5,666 nucleotides of DNA from SAR116 cluster bacterium (lineage in GTDB: Bacteria; Pseudomonadota; Alphaproteobacteria; Puniceispirillales; Puniceispirillaceae): assembly GCA_002683535.1 (NCBI GenBank), contig NYTO01000132.1:1-5666 (forward strand), in the 5' to 3' direction. Below the pieces are notes generated by a model, which was not told the origin of the DNA, did no database searches, and worked only from the letters and a program-made list of their open reading frames with translations. Shown here piece after piece: positions 1 to 5,666 of the stretch. The first letter of the stretch is position 1. Each line of letters begins with the position of its first letter. A program made the position numbers and the translations under genes.

Positions 1-306
1 GGCTGGCAGGGACTGTCTGCGGCGGTTCGCGCACCTTTGCCGGTGGTTGAAAGCCTTGACGGCACACCGGTTTACCCCCACTTAGGAGTGGGGGTCGGTA
101 AACCTGCCACCAGCCATGCGGCTTGGGCGGTTTTTCTGCCATTTGCCGCGGGTGCGGGGAACCGGGTTCTGGCAAGGTCAACAAACAGCTGTGTGTTGCC
201 AAAAGCAGGCGTCACGCGTAATCAAGGCGCCGGTACCGACAGAACCCCGGCACATAATACAGTCCCGCTGGCGGCATCTGGCCGTTCTATGGGACCACTA
301 GTCTGA
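1..306 (+). CDS. tilS: C-terminal end of probable tRNA(Ile)-lysidine synthetase (5' part outside window)
   Basis: The frame is open from base 1 to the TGA at 304-306, giving 101 codons. TilS uses ATP to attach lysine to C34 of tRNA-Ile(CAU), so that the tRNA reads AUA instead of AUG. The ATP-binding catalytic half lies upstream of the window and cannot be checked. The first 35 or so codons (GWQGLSAAVRAPLPVVE, then SLDGTPVYPHLG) resemble the C-terminal TilS domain, where a substrate-binding segment ends near a DG...P pattern. The position directly before ftsH is the usual place of tilS in alphaproteobacteria, and that is half of the argument. The last 50 or so codons look poorly conserved. They use codons that are rare in the neighbouring genes (AGA, AGG, CTA, TCA, ACA), so the tail may be a non-conserved extension. 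The stop overlaps the ribosome binding site of ftsH and is in the same frame as ftsH. It could also be another gene, since only context supports the name strongly. Confidence 0.6.
   Translation, partial: GWQGLSAAVRAPLPVVESLDGTPVYPHLGVGVGKPATSHAAWAVFLPFAAGAGNRVLARSTNSCVLPKAGVTRNQGAGTDRTPAHNTVPLAASGRSMGPLV
61..108. repeat. Long imperfect inverted repeat (18-bp hairpin) within tilS 3' end
   Basis: Three stacked stems can be read directly. GGCA 61-64 pairs with TGCC 105-108, GGTTTA 69-74 pairs with TAAACC 99-104, and CCCCCACT 75-82 pairs with AGTGGGGG 87-94, closed by a TAGG loop at 83-86. Two four-base bulges sit on opposite arms, CACC at 65-68 and TCGG at 95-98. All 18 pairs are Watson-Crick. 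No T-run follows, so it is not a standard intrinsic terminator. It lies about 215 bases before the ftsH start and inside an open reading frame. It may be an RNA hairpin that affects decay or translation of the tilS-ftsH message, or a small palindromic repeat element. The pairing is certain; the role is unknown. Confidence 0.75.
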
Positions 307-310
307 AGGA
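305..310 (+). promoter_or_regulatory. Ribosome binding site of ftsH, overlapping the tilS stop
   Basis: GAAGGA lies 11 bases before the GTG at 322 and shares bases with the TGA stop of the upstream gene. This overlap suggests that ribosomes ending on the upstream gene can restart on ftsH. The spacing is somewhat long. No other start in this frame lies between the tilS stop and 322. Confidence 0.6.
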
Positions 311-321
311 TTGATAAAACA

Positions 322-2235
322 GTGAACAACCTGGGACGCAACATCATCATCTGGCTGGTTTTCGGCGCGGCGCTGCTGGCGCTGTTCAACCTGTTCCAGG
401 GATCATCCTCTTCCACACCGGGAAGCCAGCTGGCCTATTCCGACTTCATTGCCGAGGTCGAGGGGCAACAGGTTGTCGAGGTGGTTATCGAAGGACGTAA
501 TCTGAAAGGCACCGCGAAGAACGGGCGCATCATCACGTCGGTCATGCCGGAAGGCACCGATGTGGTCGCGGTCCTTGATGCCAATGACGTGCGCATCATC
601 GCCAGCCCGGAAGACAGCGGCATGCCGTCATTCTTTTCGATTTTGCTGTCATGGTTCCCGATGTTGCTGTTCATCGGCATCTGGGTCTTTTTCATGCGCC
701 AGATGCAGGGCGGGTCGCGCGGGGCCATGGGATTTGGCAAGTCGCGCGCCAAGCTGCTGACCGAGCATCAGGGGCGTGTCACCTTTGAAGACGTCGCCGG
801 TATCGACGAGGCGAAGACTGAACTTGAGGAAGTTGTCGAATTTCTGAAAGACCCCGGCAAGTTCCAGCGTCTTGGTGGCAAGATTCCAAAGGGCGTTCTG
901 CTTGTCGGACCGCCCGGCACCGGTAAAACGCTGCTGGCCAAGGCCATCGCGGGCGAAGCCAACGTGCCCTTCTTCACCATTTCGGGCTCTGATTTTGTCG
1001 AGATGTTTGTCGGTGTTGGTGCCAGCCGTGTTCGTGACATGTTCGAGCAGGGCAAGAAAAACGCCCCTTGCATCATCTTTATTGACGAGATTGACGCTGT
1101 TGGCCGCCACCGTGGTGCCGGTCTTGGCGGCGGCAATGATGAACGCGAGCAGACATTGAACCAGATGCTTGTCGAGATGGACGGCTTTGAAGCAAATGAA
1201 GGCGTGATCCTGATCGCTGCCACCAACCGTCCTGATGTTCTGGATCCGGCATTGCTGCGCCCCGGTCGTTTTGACCGGCAGGTTGTGGTCCCGAATCCGG
1301 ATGTGGTCGGCCGGGAAAAAATCCTGAAAGTGCATATGCGCAAGACGCCGCTTGCCGAAGGTGTGGAGCCACGCGTCATTGCCCGTGGCACGCCCGGTTT
1401 CTCTGGCGCTGACCTTGCCAACCTGGTGAATGAAGCCGCGCTTCTGGCTGCCCGCAAGGGCCGCCGCACCGTGTCTATGGCAGAATTCGAAGAGGCCAAG
1501 GACAAGGTCATGCTGGGGTCGGAGCGCCGGTCCATGGTGATGACCGATGATGAAAAGCGCCTGACAGCCTATCATGAGGCAGGTCATGCGGTTGTGGCCC
1601 TTCATTGTCCGGCATCTGACCCGATCCACAAGGCGACCATCATTCCGCGTGGCCGTGCCCTTGGCATGGTGATGCGGCTGCCCGAGGGTGACCGTATTTC
1701 GCTTGCCCGTGAACAGATCTATGCCGATCTGCGGGTGGCTTGCGGCGGTCGTATTGCCGAAGAGCTGATCTTTGGCGAAGAGCGGGTTACAACCGGAGCA
1801 TCATCCGATATCCGTATGGCAACCGACATGGCGCGCCGGATGGTGACGGAATGGGGCATGTCCGACAAGCTGGGCTTTCTGGCCTATAATGCTGACGAGC
1901 AGGAAGTGTTCCTTGGCCGGTCAGTGTCGCAGCAGAAGAATGTTGCTGATGCCACTGCATCGATCATCGACAGCGAAATTCGCCGGATTGTCGATGAGGC
2001 CTACACCCACGCAACCAAAATTCTGAAGAAGAACAGCAACGAGCTGGAACGGCTTGCACAGGGCCTGCTGGAATATGAAACACTGAATGGTGATGAAATC
2101 CGCATCATCGTTGAAGGGGGAACCCTGTCACGGCCAGACCCTGCGGATGAGGTGGATACACCGCGAACCAAACGCAAGCGCGCGTCGATCCCGGGGTCCA
2201 ACAGGCCCAAAAATCCGGGCAGCGAGCCTGCCTGA
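322..2235 (+). CDS. ftsH: ATP-dependent membrane zinc metalloprotease FtsH
   Basis: FtsH is a hexameric inner-membrane AAA+ protease that extracts and degrades misfolded membrane proteins and short-lived regulators such as LpxC and sigma-32 in E. coli. At 637 aa it has the usual family length. In order: a first membrane helix at about residues 8-26, a periplasmic domain to about 102, a second helix at about 103-126, Walker A GPPGTGKT 196-203, pore motif FVG 229-231, Walker B IIFIDE 251-256, the arginine-finger segment RPGRFDR 313-319, the zinc site HEAGH 418-422 with E419 catalytic, and the likely third zinc ligand D496 in ASSDI. Every catalytic residue expected of an active enzyme is present. 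The tail after about residue 603 is basic, low in complexity and probably disordered (RTKRKR). GTG at 322 is chosen because MNNLGRN matches the usual N-terminus. folP follows after five bases, which points to one operon. Confidence 0.98.
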   Translation: MNNLGRNIIIWLVFGAALLALFNLFQGSSSSTPGSQLAYSDFIAEVEGQQVVEVVIEGRNLKGTAKNGRIITSVMPEGTDVVAVLDANDVRIIASPEDSGMPSFFSILLSWFPMLLFIGIWVFFMRQMQGGSRGAMGFGKSRAKLLTEHQGRVTFEDVAGIDEAKTELEEVVEFLKDPGKFQRLGGKIPKGVLLVGPPGTGKTLLAKAIAGEANVPFFTISGSDFVEMFVGVGASRVRDMFEQGKKNAPCIIFIDEIDAVGRHRGAGLGGGNDEREQTLNQMLVEMDGFEANEGVILIAATNRPDVLDPALLRPGRFDRQVVVPNPDVVGREKILKVHMRKTPLAEGVEPRVIARGTPGFSGADLANLVNEAALLAARKGRRTVSMAEFEEAKDKVMLGSERRSMVMTDDEKRLTAYHEAGHAVVALHCPASDPIHKATIIPRGRALGMVMRLPEGDRISLAREQIYADLRVACGGRIAEELIFGEERVTTGASSDIRMATDMARRMVTEWGMSDKLGFLAYNADEQEVFLGRSVSQQKNVADATASIIDSEIRRIVDEAYTHATKILKKNSNELERLAQGLLEYETLNGDEIRIIVEGGTLSRPDPADEVDTPRTKRKRASIPGSNRPKNPGSEPA

Positions 2236-2240
2236 CCGGG

Positions 2241-3320
2241 ATGACTGGCGAACGACCAGAACAGGAGGCGGCACCGCGTGTGCCGCCTTTTGCCGTTCCG
2301 ACATGGCTGCGGCCTGTCATTGTGCCATCGGGTGTGCACCGCCTCGCAGGTGGCTGGACCCGGTTTTCTGAACTGGATGTCGTGCAGCGTCAGGATACAG
2401 GCAGCTATACAGTCTGCCGTATGGCACCTGATGCGCTTGTGGCGTCGTCAGATGATCCAAACACAGCGTCCGGCATGCTGGACCGGCTGCTGGCCCCGCG
2501 CGGCGATTTCTGCGGTCTGCCGATGGACCGTCCGCAGTTGATGGGCATCCTGAATGTGACACCGGACAGTTTTTCCGATGGGGGCCGGCATAACGCCCCC
2601 GCCCGGGCCATTGCGGCAGGGCGCACCATGTGTGAGGCCGGTGCGACAATCATTGATATCGGCGGGGAATCCACCCGCCCTGGCGCTGAACCGGTGACCC
2701 GAAATCAGGAACTGGCGCGCGTACTGCCGGTATTGGCCGGGCTGCGTGGCGGTGATGCGGTTCTGTCGATTGATACGCGCCATGCAGAGGTGATGACACG
2801 TGCGGTTGCCGGCGGTGCGGCTGTGATCAATGATGTTGGCGGATTGCGCGGAGATGGCGCGCTGCAAGCTGCCGCCGCCGCGCAGGTGCCGGTGATCATC
2901 ATGCATATGCAGGGGACACCCGATACCATGCAGGATGATCCGCAATACGGGTTTGCGCCGGTGGAAATCCTGACCTTTCTTGAAGACCGGATTGCCGCTG
3001 CCGAAGCGGCCGGCATCCCGCGGGCCATGCTGGCCGTTGATCCGGGCTATGGGTTTGGCAAGTCGGTTATGCATAATCTGCAGCTGATCAACTGGGTCTC
3101 GATGCTGCATGTGCTGGGTGTGCCGATCCTGATCGGGGCCAGCCGCAAATCCAGTATTGCCAAGATGTCTGCCGGTGAGGGTGCCGATCATCGCCTGCCG
3201 GGATCACTGGCACTGGGCATGGCGGCATTGCGTCAGGGGGCGCAGATGCTGCGTGTGCATGATGTGGCCGAAACGGCGCAGGCAGTGGCGGTTGAGATGG
3301 CGCTGGCTGAAACATACTAG
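2241..3320 (+). CDS. folP: Dihydropteroate synthase with N-terminal extension
   Basis: FolP condenses 6-hydroxymethyl-7,8-dihydropterin pyrophosphate with p-aminobenzoate to give dihydropteroate, the sulfonamide-sensitive step of folate synthesis in the cytosol. With 359 codons it is longer than the E. coli enzyme (282 aa). The TIM-barrel motifs begin only at residue 101: MGILNVTPDSFSDGG 101-115, GESTRPG 142-148, SIDTR 176-180, IND 196-198, MHMQGTP 221-227, DPGYGFGK 267-274, GASRKS 299-304 and RVHDV 338-342. These include the pterin-binding D and N, the phosphate-binding SRK and the R/H pair near the C-terminus. F111 and P147 match E. coli F28 and P64, sites where changes give sulfonamide resistance, and both are wild type. 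The first ~98 residues resemble the extension seen in alphaproteobacterial homologues (LLAPRG, then LPMDRP just before the core); its function is unknown to me. ATG 2241 has a poor ribosome site, and an alternative start exists at GTG 2280. Confidence 0.96.
   Translation: MTGERPEQEAAPRVPPFAVPTWLRPVIVPSGVHRLAGGWTRFSELDVVQRQDTGSYTVCRMAPDALVASSDDPNTASGMLDRLLAPRGDFCGLPMDRPQLMGILNVTPDSFSDGGRHNAPARAIAAGRTMCEAGATIIDIGGESTRPGAEPVTRNQELARVLPVLAGLRGGDAVLSIDTRHAEVMTRAVAGGAAVINDVGGLRGDGALQAAAAAQVPVIIMHMQGTPDTMQDDPQYGFAPVEILTFLEDRIAAAEAAGIPRAMLAVDPGYGFGKSVMHNLQLINWVSMLHVLGVPILIGASRKSSIAKMSAGEGADHRLPGSLALGMAALRQGAQMLRVHDVAETAQAVAVEMALAETY
2263..2268 (+). promoter_or_regulatory. Strong Shine-Dalgarno-like AGGAGG inside the folP 5' end
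   Basis: AGGAGG lies 11 bases before an in-frame GTG at 2280-2282. The ATG at 2241 has nothing better than GGG directly before it. If used, the protein would begin MPPFAVPTWLRP and lose 13 residues, all before the conserved core. An overlapping GTG at 2278 is out of frame and leads only to an 87-codon shadow frame. The match to the ribosome consensus is visible; use of this start is inference. Confidence 0.45.
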
Positions 3321-3349
3321 CCCTTTGTGCGCGGTGGCCTGATACGGTG

Positions 3350-3355
3350 TATACT
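3350..3355 (+). promoter_or_regulatory. Possible -10 box before glmM
   Basis: TATACT is a good match to the sigma-70 -10 consensus, in a 168-base gap where the genes on either side are in the same orientation. The best upstream partner, TTGTGC at 3325-3330, matches only three of six -35 bases and is 19 bases away. It could allow glmM to be transcribed apart from ftsH-folP. The support is weak. Confidence 0.25.
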
Positions 3356-3371
3356 GGTCTGAAGGGGTAAA

Positions 3372-3416
3372 ATGCGGGATAAGCCTCTGTCGCGGCTTGT
3401 GCCGATCTGGCGCTGA
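3372..3416 (+). CDS. Possible 14-codon leader peptide before glmM
   Basis: An ATG at 3372 follows GAAGGGG (3361-3367) by four bases and opens a 14-codon frame, MRDKPLSRLVPIWR, ending in TGA at 3414-3416. It starts just after the TATACT box and contains a small hairpin (AAGCC 3381-3385 with GGCTT 3394-3398). There is no run of one amino acid that would suggest classical attenuation. Such a frame can easily arise by chance, so this is recorded as a candidate only. Confidence 0.15.
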   Translation: MRDKPLSRLVPIWR

Positions 3417-3474
3417 CCGTATCTATAGATTTGTCTGGTGCGCGTCGCTGTTTGCCAGAGCATGTTCACCTGAT

Positions 3475-3480
3475 AAAGGG
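3475..3480 (+). promoter_or_regulatory. Ribosome binding site of glmM
   Basis: AAAGGG lies eight bases before ATG 3489. This supports the start that gives the family N-terminus MAGMFGTDGVR. Confidence 0.55.
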
Positions 3481-3488
3481 CACTAGGC

Positions 3489-4847
3489 ATGGCGGGAATG
3501 TTTGGAACCGACGGGGTGCGGGCACGGATCAATACCGGCCCGATGACGGCTGAGGCCATTGTCCGGCTGGCACTGGCATCCGGACGCTGGTTCATCAATA
3601 GCAACAAGGAACGGACGGGCCGTCCCCTTGTGGTGATTGGCAAGGACACGCGCGTGTCGGGCTATATGGTCGAGGCGGCGCTGGTGGCCGGATTCACCTC
3701 GATCGGTATGGATTGCCGCCTGCTGGGCCCGATGCCAACGGCCGGCGTGTCCTATCTGACACAGTCACTGCGTGCCGATCTCGGGGTGATGATTTCAGCC
3801 AGTCACAACCCGTTTCACGATAATGGCATAAAGCTGTTCGGACCGGACGGATCAAAGCTGGCAGACGAGATCGAGGACGGTATTTCGACGCTTGCTGCGG
3901 GGTCCATCGCCCTGTCCGAGCCGACCGATCTGGGACGGGCCAGCCGGATGCTGGATTCGGTGGGGCGCTATGTGGAATTTGCCAAATCGACCCTGGACCC
4001 GCAGGTGCGCTTTGACGGGATAAAGGTGGTGGTCGATTGCGCCAATGGTGCTGCCTATCGTACCGCGCCGGACACGCTGAACGATCTTGGTGCCGAGGTG
4101 ATACCGCTGGCGGCTGACCCGGACGGTTTCAACATCAATGAAGGTTGCGGTGCGGTACATCCTGAAGTGATGGCCGCTGCCGTTGTGGCGCACGGGGCGG
4201 ATGCGGGGATTGCGCTGGATGGCGATGCCGACCGGCTGATTGCGTCTGACGAGAATGGCCGCATCATAAATGGCGATCAGTTGCTGGCCTGTCTGGCCAG
4301 CTCAATGCATGATGGTGGCAGCCTGCTTGGCGACGGTGTTGTCGGCACGGTGATGACCAATGGCGGTATTGAGACGTGCCTTGCGGATCAGGGGCTGAAG
4401 CTGCATCGCGCCCGCGTCGGCGACCGCTATGTGCTGGAGATGATGCGGGCCGGCGGGATGAATCTTGGTGGCGAATCTTCAGGCCATATCCTGATGACAT
4501 CATTATGTCCCAGTGGTGACGGCCTGATTGCAGCCTTGCAGATGCTGCATATCCTGTCGCGCGCGCCAAACCCTGCCAGCGAGACATTCCACATGTTCAC
4601 GCCAAAATGCCAGCGGCTGGAAAATCTGCGTGACATGGACGGGGCAATTCTGGACCGGCCGGTGATCCGCGATGCGCTGGCCGGGATCGGGGCCGACCTG
4701 GGTGATGCGGGCCGCATTCTGGTGCGCCCGTCGGGCACCGAACCGCTGGTGCGGGTGATGGTTGAAGCTGATACTGAAGAGCTGTTGCAGCGCAAAATGG
4801 ATGAAATAATTTTGCTTCTTCAAGATGAGGCTAAAAAAAGCGCCTGA
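3489..4847 (+). CDS. glmM: Phosphoglucosamine mutase
   Basis: GlmM interconverts glucosamine-6-phosphate and glucosamine-1-phosphate, which GlmU then turns into UDP-GlcNAc for peptidoglycan and LPS. The 452 residues equal the normal family length and show all four alpha-D-phosphohexomutase signatures. FGTDGVR lies at the N-terminus (residues 5-11). The catalytic phosphoserine is S105 in SASHNP 103-108. The Mg-binding loop is DGDADR 244-249, and the sugar-binding loop is GGESSGH 327-333. The phosphate-binding loop is RPSGTEP 413-419. The sugar-binding loop usually has Q or N where S330 stands here; E329, S331 and H333 are kept, so activity is expected. Placement after folP is shared with E. 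coli and many proteobacteria. The last 20 or so codons become AT-rich and include a run of seven A residues. The enzyme needs phosphorylation of the active-site serine, in some bacteria by autophosphorylation. Confidence 0.97.
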   Translation: MAGMFGTDGVRARINTGPMTAEAIVRLALASGRWFINSNKERTGRPLVVIGKDTRVSGYMVEAALVAGFTSIGMDCRLLGPMPTAGVSYLTQSLRADLGVMISASHNPFHDNGIKLFGPDGSKLADEIEDGISTLAAGSIALSEPTDLGRASRMLDSVGRYVEFAKSTLDPQVRFDGIKVVVDCANGAAYRTAPDTLNDLGAEVIPLAADPDGFNINEGCGAVHPEVMAAAVVAHGADAGIALDGDADRLIASDENGRIINGDQLLACLASSMHDGGSLLGDGVVGTVMTNGGIETCLADQGLKLHRARVGDRYVLEMMRAGGMNLGGESSGHILMTSLCPSGDGLIAALQMLHILSRAPNPASETFHMFTPKCQRLENLRDMDGAILDRPVIRDALAGIGADLGDAGRILVRPSGTEPLVRVMVEADTEELLQRKMDEIILLLQDEAKKSA

Positions 4848-4895
4848 TTACAATTGGTTAATTTATAGTAAATATTTTCTGCATCTTAGCCATTT
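4848..4895 (+). other. AT-rich spacer between glmM and the serC leader
   Basis: About 48 bases of strikingly AT-rich sequence in a GC-rich window. It contains TATAGT at 4864-4869, close to a -10 consensus but without a -35 partner at the right distance, and a weak AT hairpin (ATTTA 4861-4865 with TAAAT 4869-4873). There is no convincing intrinsic terminator for glmM. The composition suits a promoter upstream element or the end of a transcription unit. Confidence 0.4.
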
Positions 4896-4965
4896 GCCGG
4901 GTTGACGGCGCGATACCCTGTCGGCCATGTTCTGCGTGGGCCGTCACCCCCCAACGGGTGGCCAC
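4896..4965 (+). promoter_or_regulatory. Structured serC leader with mutually exclusive stems (candidate serC-type RNA motif)
   Basis: Two bulged hairpins can be drawn. In the first, GCC 4896-4898 pairs with GGC 4923-4925 and GGGT 4899-4902 with ACCC 4915-4918. In the second, GGCC 4939-4942 pairs with GGCC 4960-4963 and ACCC 4946-4949 with GGGT 4956-4959, leaving GTC 4943-4945 bulged and the loop CCCAAC. A competing stem joins TGTCGGCC 4919-4926 to GGCCGTCA 4939-4946 with one mismatch, and it would break both. The second hairpin ends three bases before ATG 4966. A conserved RNA called the serC motif is known upstream of serC in alphaproteobacteria. I cannot align to its consensus from memory, so identity is inferred from location plus structure. 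The ligand or regulator is unknown. Confidence 0.45.
4902..4931 (+). promoter_or_regulatory. Possible serC promoter
   Basis: TTGACG at 4902-4907 matches five of six -35 bases. Eighteen bases later CATGTT at 4926-4931 is only a three-of-six match to a -10 box. If real, transcription would start near 4938 and the message would open with the hairpin at 4939-4963. The same bases can form stems if the promoter lies further upstream, so promoter and upstream RNA structure are alternative readings. Confidence 0.3.
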
Positions 4966-4983
4966 ATGACTGACGAGGGCGCT

Positions 4984-5666
4984 ATGAATGCGACACGCGG
5001 GAACCCGACGCACGGGTCTGCTTTTGCCAAGCCGGTAACCAAGCCGGCATCGCCGCTGTTTTCCACTGGACCGACCCGGAAACGACCGGGATGGACCCCG
5101 GACGCACTCGATACGGCCTCGCTTGGCAGGTCTCACCGCGCCCCCCACCCAAAATCAAGACTTCAGGATTGCATCGCCCGTATTCACCGGGTGCTGGCCT
5201 TGCCCGATGACTATATCGTCGGCATCGTGCCGGCATCGGATACCGGTGCGGTCGAGATGGCGATGTGGTCACTGCTGGGGCCGCGCGGCGTTGATGTTCT
5301 GGGCTGGGAGGCCTTTGGCAAGGGCTGGATCACCGATGCTGCCAATCAGCTGAAAATTGAACCGCTGGTGCGGCATGAGGCTGGATACGGTGCCTTGCCC
5401 CACCTGTCGCAGGTGAATTTCGATCATGATGTGGTCTTTACATGGAATGGCACTGCATCAGGCGTGCGTGTGCCGGATGGCAACTGGATTGCCGATGACC
5501 GGGCTGGTCTTACGATCTGTGATGCCACGTCGGCCTGTTTTGCGATGCACCTGCCGTGGGACAAGCTGGATGTCACCACCTTCAGTTTCCAGAAGTCGCT
5601 TGGCGGTGAGGGTGGTCATGGCGTGATCATTCTGTCGCCGCGCGCTGTTGAACGCGCCAACACCCA
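4984..5666 (+). CDS. serC: Phosphoserine aminotransferase, 3' end outside window
   Basis: SerC is a PLP enzyme that transfers an amino group from glutamate to 3-phosphohydroxypyruvate, the second step of serine synthesis; it can also serve pyridoxal phosphate synthesis. The frame stays open to the window end (227 full codons). Family features, counted from ATG 4984, are FSTGP near residue 26 (FSSGP in relatives), [15 protein letters not shown] 83-92 in the PLP phosphate-binding region, [10 protein letters not shown] 153-162 with the ring-stacking W154, the ring-nitrogen aspartate D180 in CDATS, and the Schiff-base lysine K204 in [12 protein letters not shown]. The pattern is the alphaproteobacterial SerC type, not the E. 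coli type. ATG 4984 is preferred because GAGG 4975-4978 lies five bases upstream. In-frame ATGs at 4966 and 4927 would add 6 or 19 residues. serA often follows in alphaproteobacteria, but it is out of view. Confidence 0.95.
   Translation, partial: MNATRGNPTHGSAFAKPVTKPASPLFSTGPTRKRPGWTPDALDTASLGRSHRAPHPKSRLQDCIARIHRVLALPDDYIVGIVPASDTGAVEMAMWSLLGPRGVDVLGWEAFGKGWITDAANQLKIEPLVRHEAGYGALPHLSQVNFDHDVVFTWNGTASGVRVPDGNWIADDRAGLTICDATSACFAMHLPWDKLDVTTFSFQKSLGGEGGHGVIILSPRAVERANT

Larger units (their letters stand above)
3321..3488 (+). other. folP-glmM intergenic region
   Basis: This 168-base gap is much wider than the five-base ftsH-folP junction. Besides the -10-like box and short frame it holds a perfect ten-base palindrome ATCTATAGAT at 3421-3430 and an inverted repeat TCTGG 3434-3438 with CCAGA 3455-3459. 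I see no G+C hairpin followed by T residues, so no intrinsic terminator separates folP from glmM. The palindrome could be a small operator or chance. Confidence 0.4.

Noticed and set aside
55..81. Heat-shock (sigma-32) promoter for ftsH: CTTGAC followed 14 bases later by CCCCCAC
   Set aside because: The -10 match is poor, the C-run is explained by the hairpin, and the distance to ftsH is about 240 bases.
116..301. 61-codon + frame overlapping the tilS tail
   Set aside because: It has no ribosome site and no family resemblance, and the position-1 frame is continuous with TilS-like residues.
649..1629. 326-codon open frame on the - strand inside ftsH
   Set aside because: It lies wholly opposite a fully supported ftsH, shows no recognisable domain and reads like the complement of GC-rich codons.
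2448..3191. 247-codon open frame on the - strand opposite folP
   Set aside because: It is a shadow of the folP codons, with histidine- and glycine-rich unstructured translation and no family resemblance.
3305..3322. Intrinsic terminator after folP (GGCT with AGCC)
   Set aside because: The stem is only four base pairs around a ten-base loop and no T-run follows.
4833..4839. Seven-A run near the glmM 3' end as a programmed frameshift site
   Set aside because: The -1 frame ends after a few codons at 4859-4861 and the +1 frame at 4903-4905, neither reaching a known domain. The family length is met without shifting.
5123..5353. 76-codon + frame and similar short frames over the serC region
   Set aside because: They are out of frame with the serC reading frame, which carries all the conserved motifs and stays open to the window edge.

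Overview
The window reads as a GC-rich (by eye near 60%) chromosomal segment of an alphaproteobacterium. This rests on the gene order tilS-ftsH-folP-glmM, on an FtsH that begins MNNLGRN, on a dihydropteroate synthase with the roughly 100-residue N-terminal extension I associate with alphaproteobacteria, and on a SerC of the alphaproteobacterial type. I cannot place it more finely. A marine lineage such as SAR116 would fit but is only a guess.

All genes are on the + strand. Bases 1-306 are the 3' end of a gene that is most likely tilS (tRNA-Ile lysidine synthetase). They contain a strong imperfect inverted repeat at 61-108. Then come ftsH (322-2235, membrane AAA+ zinc protease), folP (2241-3320, dihydropteroate synthase, five bases after ftsH), a 168-base gap with weak promoter-like and leader-peptide-like signals, and glmM (3489-4847, phosphoglucosamine mutase). 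After an AT-rich spacer and a structured leader, serC (4984 to beyond the window end, phosphoserine aminotransferase) runs off the right edge in an open frame.

ftsH and folP are almost certainly co-transcribed. glmM probably belongs to the same run but may have its own promoter. serC looks like the start of a new, separately regulated unit. Functionally the block is housekeeping: tRNA decoding fidelity, membrane protein quality control, folate synthesis, UDP-GlcNAc supply for peptidoglycan and LPS, and serine synthesis, which feeds one-carbon units to folate. I see no mobile element, CRISPR array, tRNA or rRNA gene, and no novel multi-gene system. The parts most worth a second look are non-coding: the serC leader with competing stems, and the large hairpin inside the 3' end of tilS.
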